DNA of 64,000 bases from Paraburkholderia gardini (lineage in GTDB: Bacteria; Pseudomonadota; Gammaproteobacteria; Burkholderiales; Burkholderiaceae). The notes beneath the pieces are model-generated. The model searched no databases. It was not told where the DNA came from and saw nothing but the letters and a program-made list of their open reading frames with translations. The translations under genes were made by a program, and so were the position numbers. The stretch lies in assembly GCF_907164575.1 (NCBI RefSeq), contig NZ_CAJQYY010000011.1, forward strand, positions 121,076 to 185,075, given 5' to 3'. Shown here piece by piece: positions 35,261-46,583 of the stretch; the stretch's first letter is position 1; the number at the start of each line of letters is the position of its first letter.

Positions 35261-36544
35261 TTACTTCTTGTAGATGCGTTTGCGGGTCGCTTCGAGTCGC
35301 GCGAGCAGCGAGTCGAGTTGCGACGGATCGCTATAGAACTGCTGCATCGCCTTCATGCCTTCGTCGGCCATTTCCTTTGTCATGTCGCGGTCGTAGAACT
35401 GCGCGATGCCGCCGGTCGTGCTCGCAAGGGTCTGGAAGCCGACCTTCGAGATCGGATCGTCCGGTTCCTCTGCCTTGCTGTTGGACGGCAACTGGCCCCA
35501 GCCGCGTGCGAGATCCGCGTTGATCTGCGGCGTTTCCATGAAGGCGAGCAGACGCCGTGCATCGACCTTGTTCTTCGCCTTCGCCGGCACGAGCAGCACG
35601 TTGACCGGGCCGTCTTCGGCGGTCGGCACGTTCGCATCGACGATCGGGAAACGGAAGAAGCCGGTCTCGGGCTTGACCGATGCCGGAATGCTCGCCGAGA
35701 AGAACGTGCCCATCAGCATCATCGACGCCTTGCCGTTCACGAGGAACGGCGCGATCGAATCGAGATCGTAGGAGAGCGCGTTGTCGATGAAGTAATGGTC
35801 GTCGATCAGCGTCTTCCATGCCATGTAGACCTTCTTCACGCGCGCGTCCGTGTACGGCACTTCGCCGGCCATCAGTTTCTGGTGGAACGCGTTGCCGTTG
35901 ATGCGCAGGTCGAGATAATCGAACCATGCTGCGAGCGTCCAGCTGTCGCGCGCGGCGACGGCGATCGGCGCAACGCCGCTTGCCTTCAGCTTCTTGCAGG
36001 CGTCGAGAAATTCATTCCACGTTTTAGGTTCGCCCTTCATGCCGGCCCTCTCGAAGAGATCCTTGCGATAGAAGAAACCGTACGCGTCGTAACCGAGCGG
36101 CGCCGCATACTGCTTGCCCTTGTACGTCGAGGCTTCCTTCACCGAAGCGTATTGCTGGTCCCAGCCGTTCTTGCTCCAGTCGGACGAGAGGTCTTCGAGC
36201 AGTCCGCGCTGCGCGTAATACGCCATGCGTTCGCCGTCGTGCCACGACACGACATCGGGCGGATCGGTGGCGAGCCAGCCGCCCATCTGCACCTTGTACG
36301 TTTCCTCGGTGACGTACGTCACTTTCAGGTCGACGTCGGGGTTCGCTTTCTTGAACTTGTCGAATGCGTCCTGCCAGGTCGAGCGCTGGTTGCCGCGCGC
36401 CGACACGTTGACGTTCAGCTCGCCGGCCTGCGCGGTCACGCCCGCCAGCAGCGCGGTGACCATCGCGACGGCGGCGACGGCGCTGGAAAGGCGCTTCGTA
36501 CGACGCCGTGCGAGCGTTGCGTGATTGATGCCACTGGTTTTCAT
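35261..36544 (-). CDS. Sugar ABC transporter substrate-binding protein
   Basis: The 427-residue family-1 extracellular binding protein has a signal peptide ending near TAQAGELNV. The mature part has NPDVDLKVTYVTEETYKVQM, DPPDVVSWHDGERMAYYAQR and the typical NGKASMMLMGTFF segment. It delivers the sugar, presumably a galactoside given the GH42 gene in the operon, to the permeases. AAGGAG lies upstream of the ATG. A 110-bp spacer with GC-rich inverted repeats separates it from the ATPase gene, which may adjust relative expression. Confidence 0.93.
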   Translation of the reverse strand: MKTSGINHATLARRRTKRLSSAVAAVAMVTALLAGVTAQAGELNVNVSARGNQRSTWQDAFDKFKKANPDVDLKVTYVTEETYKVQMGGWLATDPPDVVSWHDGERMAYYAQRGLLEDLSSDWSKNGWDQQYASVKEASTYKGKQYAAPLGYDAYGFFYRKDLFERAGMKGEPKTWNEFLDACKKLKASGVAPIAVAARDSWTLAAWFDYLDLRINGNAFHQKLMAGEVPYTDARVKKVYMAWKTLIDDHYFIDNALSYDLDSIAPFLVNGKASMMLMGTFFSASIPASVKPETGFFRFPIVDANVPTAEDGPVNVLLVPAKAKNKVDARRLLAFMETPQINADLARGWGQLPSNSKAEEPDDPISKVGFQTLASTTGGIAQFYDRDMTKEMADEGMKAMQQFYSDPSQLDSLLARLEATRKRIYKK

Positions 36545-36654
36545 CTGCTGTCTCCTTGACTACGTTGTCTACGTTATGTGTCGGCACGCACCGTGCGGCC
36601 GGTCGATCCTGCCGGCTCCGCGGCCGGCGCATGCGGTACAGCTTTCAGCAACGC

Positions 36655-37803
<1,149 letters not shown>

Positions 37804-37818
37804 GCCCGTCTCCCTTTG

Positions 37819-37836
37819 AATTTAAGCGCTTAAATT
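37819..37836. promoter_or_regulatory. LacI-type operator O1
   Basis: AATTTAAGCGCTTAAATT is a perfect 18-bp palindrome with the central CG-step typical of LacI/GalR-family operators. It lies between the ATPase start codon (15 bp away) and the rest of the divergent promoter region. Confidence 0.85.
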
Positions 37837-37875
37837 TCGCTGCAAAAAAATCGGCGAAACGCTTGCGCCGCGTTC

Positions 37876-37891
37876 ATTTAAGCGCTTAAAT
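37876..37891. promoter_or_regulatory. LacI-type operator O2
   Basis: ATTTAAGCGCTTAAAT, identical to the core of O1, is a perfect 16-bp palindrome. The two centres are 56 bp apart, a little over five helical turns. Both lie in the 233-bp region between the operon and the LacI-family gene, so both directions could be controlled. Confidence 0.85.
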
Positions 37892-38036
37892 TCGTAGCTG
37901 GGATTTGAAATCACGATGTCTGTCTCCGGAGTATTTTCATGAAACTTAACAAAGCCTGCGCCGGCTGTGCAACATCTGGTTGCTGTTCCCTGAATGTGGG
38001 ACGGTTCGCCGGTGTGACTTCACGGAACGGGTCGCC

Positions 38037-39062
38037 ATGGTCACGTTGACGGAAGTCGCGCGCCGCGCGCGGGTCACGGCGGCCACGGTGTCGAACGTGC
38101 TGCGCAATCGCGAGAAGGTACGCCCTGAAACCGCCGAGCGCGTGCTGAGCGCGATTCGCGAACTCGGCTACCGGCCGAATCTGAACGCGCGGGCACTCGC
38201 CGAGGGACGCTCGTCGACGCTCGCGCTGATGCTCGGAAATATCGCCAATCCGTTCTATCCGGAGTTCGTGCTCGCGGCCGAGCGCGCCGCGCGCCGCGCG
38301 GGCTATTTCCTGATGGTGTGCAACACCGACGACGACGCCGAAACCGGCCGCGCCTATCTCACGCAGGTCGCCGGCACGCTGGCCGAAGGCGTGATCGTCC
38401 TCAATACCGATATCGCGATCAACGAGCTGTGCGCGTCGGCGGCGATCGGCGCGCCGATCGTGTTGAGCCTGTGGGAGCATCCGGAGTCGCCGCCAGGATT
38501 GCCGTGCGTCGCGGTCGATTTCGCGCGCGCGGGAGCGCTGGCGGCAGGGCATCTGCTGGAACTGGGACATCGCGACATCGGCATGCTGGTCGGCGACGGC
38601 TGCGGCGGTTTGCAGGACGCGCGCGCGAACGGGTTTCGCGAGGTCATGCGTGCCGCCGGCATCGAACCGGACGCCGCCGCGGTGCTGCAGATCCGCGACA
38701 CGATCGATGCGGGCTACGAGGCGTGCATCCAGCTGATGTCGAATACGCCTGACCTCACGGCAATCTTCGCAACGAACGACCTGCTCGCGATCGGCGCGAT
38801 GCAGGCGCTCGCGTCGCTGGGCCGTCAGGTGCCCGAGGACGTATCCGTGATCGGCATCACCGATATCCAGCTCGCGCACCAGGTGCGCCCGGCGCTCACG
38901 ACGGTCGCGATCAACACGAGCGAAATCGCCGGGCTGTCCATCGATCTGCTGATCCAGCTGATGCGAAAGGAGCGCGTCGATGCATCGCCGCCCATGCTGC
39001 AAGGACCGCCGCCGAAGCTGATGGTGCGCCAGTCGACCTGTGCGCCCGGGCGAACCGGTTGA
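38037..39062 (+). CDS. LacI-family transcriptional repressor of the galactoside operon
   Basis: The 341-residue regulator starts MVTLTEVARRARVTAATVSN with the classic LacI HTH, then VLRNREKVRPETAERVLSAI and RELGYRPNLNARAL (hinge helix). A periplasmic-binding-protein-like effector domain follows, with NIANPFYPEFV and VIGITDIQLAHQVRPALTTV. The ATG at 38037 is the family start; the frame extends to 37980. It is divergent from the ABC/GH42 operon and two matching palindromes sit between them, so it should be the local repressor, released by a galactoside or its product. Confidence 0.93.
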   Translation: MVTLTEVARRARVTAATVSNVLRNREKVRPETAERVLSAIRELGYRPNLNARALAEGRSSTLALMLGNIANPFYPEFVLAAERAARRAGYFLMVCNTDDDAETGRAYLTQVAGTLAEGVIVLNTDIAINELCASAAIGAPIVLSLWEHPESPPGLPCVAVDFARAGALAAGHLLELGHRDIGMLVGDGCGGLQDARANGFREVMRAAGIEPDAAAVLQIRDTIDAGYEACIQLMSNTPDLTAIFATNDLLAIGAMQALASLGRQVPEDVSVIGITDIQLAHQVRPALTTVAINTSEIAGLSIDLLIQLMRKERVDASPPMLQGPPPKLMVRQSTCAPGRTG

Positions 39063-39289
39063 CGCAAACCGCTCCACGAAACGGCTCCGGTATCGGCATC
39101 GGGACCCCGAGCCAGGGAGCTTGAAACCCCCGCCCGACAAGGCTTTGCAATTGGTCCGCATTTCAGAACAGTGATTTCGCCTTTCCGGTATTTATCCCGA
39201 GGTATGTCTGCTTCTACACTGGCTTCAATCGCTGCAAACAAACCGGTTTGCAGACCCAGTCAAGACAGATTTATTCGGAGGTAGTTACC

Positions 39290-39610
39290 ATGAAGTCGCT
39301 CATCAAGGCTGTTGCTCTCGCTGTAGTGCTCGCTGCTCCGGTTGTTTCGTTCGCACAATCGAATGGCCCCGTGACCCGCGCACAGGTTCGCGCCGAGCTG
39401 GCTCAACTGGAAAAAGCCGGCTACAACCCGAACATCGGTGAAATCGACTATCCGGAGAACATCCAGGCCGCCGAAGCACGCGTCGCCGCGCAAAACAGCA
39501 CTGTGCAAAACAGCGGTTATGGTTCGTCGACGAATGGTTCGTCGCAGGCAGGTGTCCGCCGTGAAGTCACGGTGAGCTCGTACTCGCCGCCGGTCTACGT
39601 CGCGCACTAA
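39290..39610 (+). CDS. DUF4148 small secreted protein
   Basis: This 106-residue protein has the signal peptide MKSLIKAVALAVVLAAPVVS (cut near FAQ) and the DUF4148 core VTRAQVRAELAQLEKAGYNP, then IDYPENIQAAEARVAAQN. The remainder is Ser/Asn/Gly-rich and unstructured. Function is unknown. CGGAGG precedes the ATG at 39290. A paralogue is at 20373-20651. Confidence 0.9.
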   Translation: MKSLIKAVALAVVLAAPVVSFAQSNGPVTRAQVRAELAQLEKAGYNPNIGEIDYPENIQAAEARVAAQNSTVQNSGYGSSTNGSSQAGVRREVTVSSYSPPVYVAH

Positions 39611-39640
39611 GCCGCACACGTTGTACACGCTGTAAATGTC

Positions 39641-39668
39641 GAAAGCCCGCATTGGCGGGCTTTCGTTG
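39641..39668 (+). terminator. Terminator after the DUF4148 gene
   Basis: GAAAGCCCGC (39641-39650) pairs perfectly with GCGGGCTTTC (39655-39664) around a 4-nt loop, followed by GTTGTTT. It lies between convergent genes and could serve both. Confidence 0.85.
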
Positions 39669-39683
39669 TTTCTGGCGTGCGAG

Positions 39684-41039
39684 TTATGCGTTCGATGCCG
39701 GGCGTCGTTCTCCCGTCAGCCGGGAACGCACGAAGCCGACGTGTTCGCGCAGCACATAGAACGCGTCGGCGTGGGCGAGCGGCATCTTCATCCGGTTGAT
39801 GCCTTCCTCGATGTGATCGAGCTCCTTGAGCAGCGCGTCGCGCTCTTCGCCCGATGCCTTTGCCAGTGCGCCGCGCTCGATCGCGATCAGCGAACCGTAC
39901 CAGCGATAGATCCGCGAGCGCACGCGCCAGCGATACAGCGCCGGGATCGTGCGTAACGCGGGAACGAGCAGCACCAGCGCGGGCAGCAATATCACCAGCA
40001 GCCGGTCGGCGAGACTCGCGAGCCAGAACGGCAGGTTGCGATAGAAGAAGCTCTTGCCGGACCGGTAGTACCGTATCGCGTCTTCGCTGATCCGGTATTC
40101 GTGCGCAATCGGACTCGGAAACTCGCCGGCGTGCTGCAACAGGCCTGCCGTGCCGTGAACCTGCTGCGCCGCTTCGATGAGCAGATCGGAAATGGCCGGA
40201 TGCAGCGTCGAACGCGCGACGATTTCGACCGTCGGCCCGATCAGATGGACGGTGTCCGGCGGAATCTTGTGTCCGAGATCGAGAAGGCCTGGTGGCAGAT
40301 CGATCTCGTTCAGATAAGGAAAGCGCCGCGTGTAAGCCGCCGCCTCCGAGAAGTCCAGCACCGACACCCCGGGCACCTGCAACAGCCGCAGCATCATCGC
40401 GCGCGTGGCCGAATCGCCGTTGACAATGGCCGCGTCCGCCTGCCCGGTGACGACCTGTCTCGCGGCTTCGGCGCCGTCGCTGGGCAGAAGCGTCGTGGTG
40501 CCGCCCGGCTCGATCCCGTTCGCGCCCAGGAGCGCCAGCGAGAGCAGGCGCGTGCCGCTGCCTTCCCGGCCGATCGCGATGCGCTTGCCCGCGAACTGCG
40601 AAAGCCGGTCCATGCCGTGGCCCCGATAGAACACCACGACCGGCGCGTAGAACACGCTGCCAAGCGACATGAGCGACGAGGTATCCACGCCCTGTGCGAT
40701 GCCGCCCTGCACGAGCGCGACGTCCACATGCTGTTTCGGGTCGAGCAGGCGTTGCAGGTTCTGCACCGATCCAGCGGACGTCAGCACCTTCAGCGTGATG
40801 CCGTTGCGCGCGAGGATCTCGCGGTACGCCTCGGCGGCCGGCAGCAACGTGCTGTCCTTCGGCCCCGCGCTCATGACGATCACTTTCGGCGGCGCGGGAT
40901 CGACGAGCCAGATGAAGAGTCCGACTGCCAGCGCGCACAGCAGGGCGGCCGGCCCCCAGACGAGGATGTGATCATGCCACTCCGCCACGGCATGGCCGTA
41001 GCGCCGGTGCGGTGAGTTCTGTTCGTGAGGGTCGCTCAT
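39684..41039 (-). CDS. TAXI-family TRAP-type solute-binding protein with C-terminal membrane anchor
   Basis: The 451-residue protein (ATG at 41039, GGGGAACG upstream; the frame opens at 41123) has an N-terminal membrane helix ([20 protein letters not shown]) followed by a TAXI-type binding domain: [53 protein letters not shown]. Further membrane segments come near residues 350-380 ([16 protein letters not shown]), then a soluble helical tail. No TRAP permease (fused 4TM-12TM) is nearby. It may be a sensor or an orphan binding protein rather than a transporter part. Confidence 0.82.
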   Translation of the reverse strand: MSDPHEQNSPHRRYGHAVAEWHDHILVWGPAALLCALAVGLFIWLVDPAPPKVIVMSAGPKDSTLLPAAEAYREILARNGITLKVLTSAGSVQNLQRLLDPKQHVDVALVQGGIAQGVDTSSLMSLGSVFYAPVVVFYRGHGMDRLSQFAGKRIAIGREGSGTRLLSLALLGANGIEPGGTTTLLPSDGAEAARQVVTGQADAAIVNGDSATRAMMLRLLQVPGVSVLDFSEAAAYTRRFPYLNEIDLPPGLLDLGHKIPPDTVHLIGPTVEIVARSTLHPAISDLLIEAAQQVHGTAGLLQHAGEFPSPIAHEYRISEDAIRYYRSGKSFFYRNLPFWLASLADRLLVILLPALVLLVPALRTIPALYRWRVRSRIYRWYGSLIAIERGALAKASGEERDALLKELDHIEEGINRMKMPLAHADAFYVLREHVGFVRSRLTGERRPASNA

Positions 41040-41250
41040 ACGTCGTTCCCCGGATGGCTGTTGTGGGCCCGTCCGTCGCATCGCGGGCACCGCGATACGG
41101 ACGGCAGCCCGGAATTCTTTCATGGCCGCCCGCGCAGGCTGGCCGCGAGTGCGACGACGTCATAATGGTGAGCTAGTATCCTCTGGAAGCTTACCGCGCA
41201 AGGCAGCAGTCCGGCAGTCCGATCCCCCCATCTACCCAGGAGATGATTCC

Positions 41251-42072
41251 ATGAGCACGATCACGACGAAAGACGGCACCGATATTTTTTACAAGGACTG
41301 GGGTACGGGGCGTCCCGTCGTCTTCTCGCATGGCTGGCCGCTGAGCGCCGACGCGTGGGACGCGCAGATGCTGTTCCTCGTCCAGAAGGGTTATCGGGTC
41401 ATCGCGCACGACCGCCGTGGTCATGGCCGTTCCAGCCAGACGTGGAGCGGCAACGACATGGACACCTATGCCGACGATCTCGCCGCCCTCATCGTGCATC
41501 TCGACCTGAAGGACGCCATGCTCGTCGGCCATTCCACGGGCGGCGGCGAAGTCGCGCACTACATCGGCCGTCACGGCACGATGCGCGTCGCTAAAGTCGT
41601 GCTGATCGGCGCGGTGCCTCCGCTGATGGTGAAGACCGGGGCACATCCCAACGGCGTGCCCATCGACGTGTTCGACGGTATCCGCAAGAGCGTGGCCGAC
41701 GATCGCTCGCAGTTTTACAAGGATCTTGCGATGCCGTTCCATGGCTACAACAGGCCCGGCGCGAAGGTGTCGCAGGGCGTGATCGACTCATTCTGGGCGC
41801 AGGGCATGCAGGGCTCGATCAGCGGCCAGTACGACTGCATCAAGCAGTTCTCCGAAGTCGACTACACCGAAGACCTGCAAAAGATCGACGTGCCCGCGCT
41901 CGTGCTGCACGGTGACGACGACCAGATCGTACCGATCGACGAAGCGGGCCGTCTGTCCGCGAAGATCATCCCCAACGCGACGCTGAAGGTTTACCCAGGT
42001 GGCCCGCACGGCATGTGCACCACGATGGCCGACAAGATCAACGCCGACCTGCTGGCGTTTCTCGAGTCGTGA
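41251..42072 (+). CDS. Alpha/beta hydrolase, non-heme chloroperoxidase-like
   Basis: The 273-residue protein belongs to the cofactor-free haloperoxidase/esterase group. The oxyanion region is [22 protein letters not shown] follows, and the triad is S95 in GHSTGG, D224 in HGDDDQIVP and H253 in GGPHGM. No signal peptide is seen. AGGAGATG precedes the ATG at 41251. The physiological reaction is unknown; many relatives are esterases or perhydrolases. It is divergent from the TAXI gene (211-bp spacer) and stands alone. Confidence 0.9.
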   Translation: MSTITTKDGTDIFYKDWGTGRPVVFSHGWPLSADAWDAQMLFLVQKGYRVIAHDRRGHGRSSQTWSGNDMDTYADDLAALIVHLDLKDAMLVGHSTGGGEVAHYIGRHGTMRVAKVVLIGAVPPLMVKTGAHPNGVPIDVFDGIRKSVADDRSQFYKDLAMPFHGYNRPGAKVSQGVIDSFWAQGMQGSISGQYDCIKQFSEVDYTEDLQKIDVPALVLHGDDDQIVPIDEAGRLSAKIIPNATLKVYPGGPHGMCTTMADKINADLLAFLES

Positions 42073-42338
42073 CACAGCCTGTCTGACGCGGGTCTGCTGA
42101 CCGTTGTACGCGCAACCGCCTGCGTCATCGCCACTTCTGGTGCGGCAGGTTCACGGCGGTTGCCCCCGGAAAAGGGCAGCGGGAGCAATGTGACACGTAT
42201 TGTGCGTCGCACCATTTACCTGTTTTTCCAGTATAGTGATCGGATCAATGGTGTCTTCCAGACTGCTAGAGGCGCCCTGTGGAGCGCCTGGGCATATGCC
42301 TTCCGCGTGGCCATGACGCACAGGCAAGGAGAGATCAC

Positions 42339-42632
42339 ATGTTCGATGTCGAAATTGCAGCCACACTTCTAAACCGCTGGGACCGCAAGCCGGCTATGGC
42401 CGGAGGCGGTACGTACCTCAACCTGTTGCGCGAAGGTAACCTCGACTTTACCCATCAGCAGGGTCGCGTCAACGTGGGTAATGCCGCCGACGAAAGCGAA
42501 CTCGATTTCGAGTCGCTGGTTTTCGTCGACGGCTCGCGCGCCGTGCGGATCAAGTCGTCCGACCAGGCGCCGGGCTGGACCCGCTGGGCCGCGCTCGAAC
42601 CGCCGCCCGTTCTCGTACCCGACTTCGCCTGA
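42339..42632 (+). CDS. Conserved hypothetical protein
   Basis: This 97-residue acidic protein starts MFDVEIAATLLNRWDRKPAM and ends LEPPPVLVPDFA, without signal peptide or membrane helix. AAGGAGAG lies 5-6 nt upstream of the ATG at 42339, arguing for real translation. I do not recognise a family. A GGCGC/GCGCC hairpin at about 42271-42290 lies in its leader. The 266-bp spacer from the hydrolase contains no other gene. Confidence 0.7.
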   Translation: MFDVEIAATLLNRWDRKPAMAGGGTYLNLLREGNLDFTHQQGRVNVGNAADESELDFESLVFVDGSRAVRIKSSDQAPGWTRWAALEPPPVLVPDFA

Positions 42633-42833
42633 GCGCGCGCGGCGCATCCTGTCGCGCTGCGTCTTCGTCTTCGTTTTTAGCTTCGCCTTCACCCTGCATC
42701 GAAGAATCGCGATGCGTCATCGGTCCGTCACATCCCTCCCGAATAATCACCGCGCTCGACCATTCGAAACATCTTAAAACGCGATCGGCCTCTCACGCGG
42801 GCCCGATACGCTGGTTGACCCCGGGGGTTGTAC

Positions 42834-45215
42834 ATGACTATCCGTCATCGCATTACGCTGCTCGTTGTTCTGATGTTCATCGCGCTGTCGGCCATTGGCG
42901 GTTATGCCGTCTACCAGACAGGGCGTAGCGCCGCAGAAGTCCGTCAGGTGACTGAGGGCGTCGTGCCAGGCACGCTGGCTTCCGCCGATCTCGTCTCGCA
43001 GGTCAAGGATGTACAGCTGGCCACGATGACACTCGTCTACGCGCCCGACGGCAACGTGGTCGCGCAGGCACAGGAAGAACTCAAAACGAAGCAGGCCTCG
43101 CTGCAACGCGCGCTCGCGTTGCAGGACCGCGCGGCGGCCAGCCACGCGCAGAAAGGGCTGGTCGCACAGGCGCGCGACAGTGTCGAAAATTACTTCGCGG
43201 CGATCAACGAAACGGCGACGATGAAAGCCGCCGGCAAGAACGAACTCGCGCAGGCATTCTTGTTTGCCAACGTCGCGCAGTATCGCGACGAACTCGAAGG
43301 GATCGTCGAAACGCTGCGCGTCGAGAAAAACCGCGAGAAGGACGACGCCATTACCTCGCTCAACGCGACGCTCTCCACCACGACGATGGCGATTGCGATC
43401 GTGACGGGTATCGCCGTATTGCTGCTCACGTTGATCGGCGCACTGCTGTACCGGCAGATCACGCGACCGCTGAGCCGTATGCAGGCGATGATGAGCGAGA
43501 TCGCCTCGAGCCAGGATTTCACGCGTCGCGTGCCGGTTGGGCGCATGGACGAGATCGGCCATTCGATCGTCGCGTTCAACGGCATGATCGCGAAGATCCA
43601 GGAAAGCTCGGCGCTGCTCAAGCAGAAAACCGCCGATATTCAGGCGATGTTGCAGAACATGCAGCAGGGCATTCTGACGGTCGTCGATGGCGCGGTGATT
43701 CACGCCGAGTATTCGGCGTATCTGGAAGCGATCTTCGAAACGCGCGACATCGCCGGTCGCGGCCTGATGGAACTGGTGTTCGCCGATACCGACCTTGGCG
43801 CGGACGTGCTCTCGCAGATCGACGCCGCCACGCATGCGTGCCTTGGCGAAGACTGCATCAACTTCGCGTTCAACCAGCATCTGCTCGTGAACGAAATCAC
43901 ACGACGCATGCCCGATGGCCGCGAGAAGACGCTCGATCTCAGCTGGTCCGCGATCACCGACGAAAGCGATACGGTCGTGCGTCTGATGCTGTGCGTGCGC
44001 GACGTCACCGAGTTGCGCGAACTCGCGGCGCAGGCGAGCGAGCAGCAGCGCCGGCTGGAGATGATCGGCGAGATTCTCGCGGTGAGTGAGGAGAAATTCC
44101 AGCAGTTCATCGAGAGTTCAGCGGGCTTCGTCAGCGAGAACGAGCGGATCATCCGCAAGCATTCGCAGGCCGACGGTGCGGCGATCGCCGAACTGTTCCG
44201 CAACATGCATACGATCAAGGGCAACGCGCGCACCTACAACCTTCAGTATCTGACCAACGTCGTGCACGAAACGGAACAGCGCTATCACGAGCTGCGCCAG
44301 GCCGATGCCGATCGTGCGTGGGATCAGGACGACCTGATGCAGGAACTCGCGCGCGTGCGCGAAGCGATCGAAAGCTACGCGACGATCAACGAAGTCAGCC
44401 TCGGACGCAAGGGCGCGTCGCGTAGCGCTCACGTCGAGCACTATCTGATGGTCGATCGCGCGCACATCCGGGAGAGCCTGCAACTGCTGGAAACCGCGAA
44501 CGTCGCAAGTCTCGACGAGCTGGTTGCGATGCGCGATGCGGTGCACCGGACATTGCGTCTGGCGGGGAGCGAGAGCGTCGGCGAATCGCTCGCGGGCGTG
44601 CTCGAATCGTTGCCATCGCTTGCGCGGGAACTGGGCAAGGCGGAGCCGGCGGTGCGCATCGACGACAACGGCTACCGCCTGCGCAGCCAGGCCGCCGGCA
44701 CGCTGCGAAACGTATTCATGCACCTGCTGCGTAATTCGATCGACCACGGTATTGAAAACGGCGACGAGCGCATCGCGAATGGCAAGCCGGCGGCTGGTGC
44801 GATCGTTATCGAAGTCGGCGTCGATCACGACATGCTTCAGGTCACGCTCAGCGACGACGGACGCGGCCTCGCACTGGCGCGTATCCGGGGCATCGCGATC
44901 GAGCGCGGCTGGATCGGCGCCGACGAGAAACTGGACGACGCCGCCATTGCACAGCTGATTTTCCGGCCGGGGTTTTCGACCGCTCACGCGATCACCGAAG
45001 TGTCGGGGCGTGGTGTCGGCATGGACGCGGTGCGCGATTTCCTCGCTCGCGAACACGGTCGCATCGAGTTGCGTTTCACCGACGATCGTCACGGCGCCGA
45101 CTTCCGGCAGTTTCAGACGGTCGTCTGCCTGCCGGACAACATGGCGATCGACAGCCTCGGCACGGACGCACGTCGCGATGTCAACGCGTCGCAGGCCGGC
45201 GCGCTCGTGGACTGA
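42834..45215 (+). CDS. Membrane-bound CheA-like histidine kinase lacking the CheW-type domain
   Basis: A 793-residue kinase. Order of parts: membrane helix 1 (about 8-27), periplasmic four-helix-bundle-like sensor (28-182), membrane helix 2 (185-206), HAMP (208-262), PAS-like region (about 270-395), Hpt domain with phospho-acceptor H459 in MHTIKGNART, and a CheA P4-type ATPase: LLRNSIDHGIE (N box, 631-641), SDDGRGL, LIFRPGFSTAHAITEVSGRG and VGMDAV. The end (740-793) has no CheW-like P5 domain and no receiver domain. So it senses, autophosphorylates and presumably passes phosphate to the CheY-like protein encoded downstream. The ATG at 42834 is used; a TTG 6 bp upstream is also possible. Confidence 0.9.
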   Translation: MTIRHRITLLVVLMFIALSAIGGYAVYQTGRSAAEVRQVTEGVVPGTLASADLVSQVKDVQLATMTLVYAPDGNVVAQAQEELKTKQASLQRALALQDRAAASHAQKGLVAQARDSVENYFAAINETATMKAAGKNELAQAFLFANVAQYRDELEGIVETLRVEKNREKDDAITSLNATLSTTTMAIAIVTGIAVLLLTLIGALLYRQITRPLSRMQAMMSEIASSQDFTRRVPVGRMDEIGHSIVAFNGMIAKIQESSALLKQKTADIQAMLQNMQQGILTVVDGAVIHAEYSAYLEAIFETRDIAGRGLMELVFADTDLGADVLSQIDAATHACLGEDCINFAFNQHLLVNEITRRMPDGREKTLDLSWSAITDESDTVVRLMLCVRDVTELRELAAQASEQQRRLEMIGEILAVSEEKFQQFIESSAGFVSENERIIRKHSQADGAAIAELFRNMHTIKGNARTYNLQYLTNVVHETEQRYHELRQADADRAWDQDDLMQELARVREAIESYATINEVSLGRKGASRSAHVEHYLMVDRAHIRESLQLLETANVASLDELVAMRDAVHRTLRLAGSESVGESLAGVLESLPSLARELGKAEPAVRIDDNGYRLRSQAAGTLRNVFMHLLRNSIDHGIENGDERIANGKPAAGAIVIEVGVDHDMLQVTLSDDGRGLALARIRGIAIERGWIGADEKLDDAAIAQLIFRPGFSTAHAITEVSGRGVGMDAVRDFLAREHGRIELRFTDDRHGADFRQFQTVVCLPDNMAIDSLGTDARRDVNASQAGALVD

Positions 45216-45283
45216 ACTGAAGCACCGGTCGCGCGATTTTCTTCCCTATCGCCCGATGGACATCCAGAAGAGAAGGACAGGTT

Positions 45284-46018
45284 GTGATTGAACAGTATTG
45301 TCTGGCGGCTCTCGCCGGCGGCGCGGTGAGCGGCGTACTCGCGTTCGCGGCGTACCGCTTTTACGGCGCTCACGCACGCACGCGGCAGCGATCCGAAGTG
45401 CAGGCGCACATCGAGACGCTGGCTCAGACCAGCGCCGCGCAGCATGCATTGATCGAGCAGGCCGCGCACGAAAAGCAGCAGCTCGAAACGCAGATGGCCG
45501 CGCTGCGCGAGGCACTCGCGAGCGAGGCCGACGCGGCGGAAAACATTCGCGCCTTGATGAACGCCGCGACAGAAGACCGGCATCAATGGGCCGCGCTTGC
45601 ACAACAGATCGCGAGCGAAGCGTCGCGTCTGAGGAGTCTTGGCGCGACGTTCGAGCGCTGGCACGAACAGATGATCTCGCTGATGGCGCAGAACCGGGAC
45701 ATGCACGCGAAGAATCAGGAGCTTTCCTCGATCGTGAGGCACGTGGTGATCGTCTCGCTGAACGCGTCGATCGAAGCCGCGCGCGCCGGCACGGCCGGGC
45801 GCGGCTTCGCGGTCGTGGCGAGCGAAGTCCGGGCGCTCGCGGCGCGCTCGGAAGAGCTGTCGAAGAGCTATCGCGACAGCCTGCATCGCAGCGACCTCAC
45901 GACGACGGGCACGTTCCAGGACATCCAGGCCGGCGGAAAAATGATTACTGCGTCGCTGGGCAGCGTCGCGACGCTCGCGAGCCAGTTCCAGTCCCGCTTC
46001 GATCAGGCGCCGACGTGA
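45284..46018 (+). CDS. Short methyl-accepting-chemotaxis-protein-like signalling protein
   Basis: The 244-residue protein has one N-terminal membrane helix (about 5-26), a long coiled coil (30-130) and a piece of MCP signalling hairpin: [20 protein letters not shown] followed by [16 protein letters not shown]. It lacks a periplasmic sensor, HAMP and the full-length coiled coil of normal receptors (about 500 residues). The start is GTG at 45284 with AGAAGGACAG upstream. Its stop overlaps the GTG of the next gene (46015). It probably organises or modulates the preceding kinase; methylation sites cannot be judged by eye. Confidence 0.85.
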   Translation: MIEQYCLAALAGGAVSGVLAFAAYRFYGAHARTRQRSEVQAHIETLAQTSAAQHALIEQAAHEKQQLETQMAALREALASEADAAENIRALMNAATEDRHQWAALAQQIASEASRLRSLGATFERWHEQMISLMAQNRDMHAKNQELSSIVRHVVIVSLNASIEAARAGTAGRGFAVVASEVRALAARSEELSKSYRDSLHRSDLTTTGTFQDIQAGGKMITASLGSVATLASQFQSRFDQAPT

Positions 46019-46554
46019 TCAGTCAGCACGCAAGGGAAAGTTTCGAGCGCATTTTTCAAAAGGCGGCGCGCGCGCGGCTGCCGATGGAAGCGGGCGACAG
46101 TTGCGAAATCGTGCCGGTCCGCGAGGGCGACGCCGGGCCTGAACGCACGGAAAGCGTCGTGGTTCTGACGATCTCGTCGATCGTTTTCCGGATGCTGCTC
46201 GTGCTGCATTTCGACGAAGACGCCACTACGTGCGATTACTTCGCGAGGAACGAAGAGGGCGCGACGTTTCGCGAAACGTTTCTCGAGATCTGCAATCTCT
46301 GCAGCGGCGCGATGAACCAGGCGTTGCTGCACTACTTTCCGGACCTCGGCATGTCGACGCCTTACGTGCTGAGCGCGCGTTGCCTGCCCTATCTGGAAGA
46401 GCTGAAACCCGGTTACCTCGAATCGTTCGCCATCACGATCAACGGTTCGATCCGTCTTGGCGCGACGGTCTGCGTCTGCGCGCACGCGCCGCTGGATTTC
46501 ACCGCCGAGGTGAACGCAGTCGAGGAAACTAGCGGCGAACTCGAACTGTTCTGA
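46015..46554 (+). CDS. CheX-like phosphatase-domain protein
   Basis: This 179-residue protein starts at a GTG (46015) overlapping the MCP-like stop. It contains the sequence [20 protein letters not shown] followed by PDLGMSTP. This fits the CheC/CheX/FliY phosphatase pattern E-x2-N-x21-P, where E and N attack the phospho-aspartate of CheY. The late [12 protein letters not shown] strand also fits the CheX-like fold. The likely role is dephosphorylation of the receiver encoded next. Assignment rests on the motif and the gene order. Confidence 0.75.
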   Translation: MISQHARESFERIFQKAARARLPMEAGDSCEIVPVREGDAGPERTESVVVLTISSIVFRMLLVLHFDEDATTCDYFARNEEGATFRETFLEICNLCSGAMNQALLHYFPDLGMSTPYVLSARCLPYLEELKPGYLESFAITINGSIRLGATVCVCAHAPLDFTAEVNAVEETSGELELF

Positions 46555-46583
46555 ATTTTGCAACTGACGTCACAGGAAACAAC

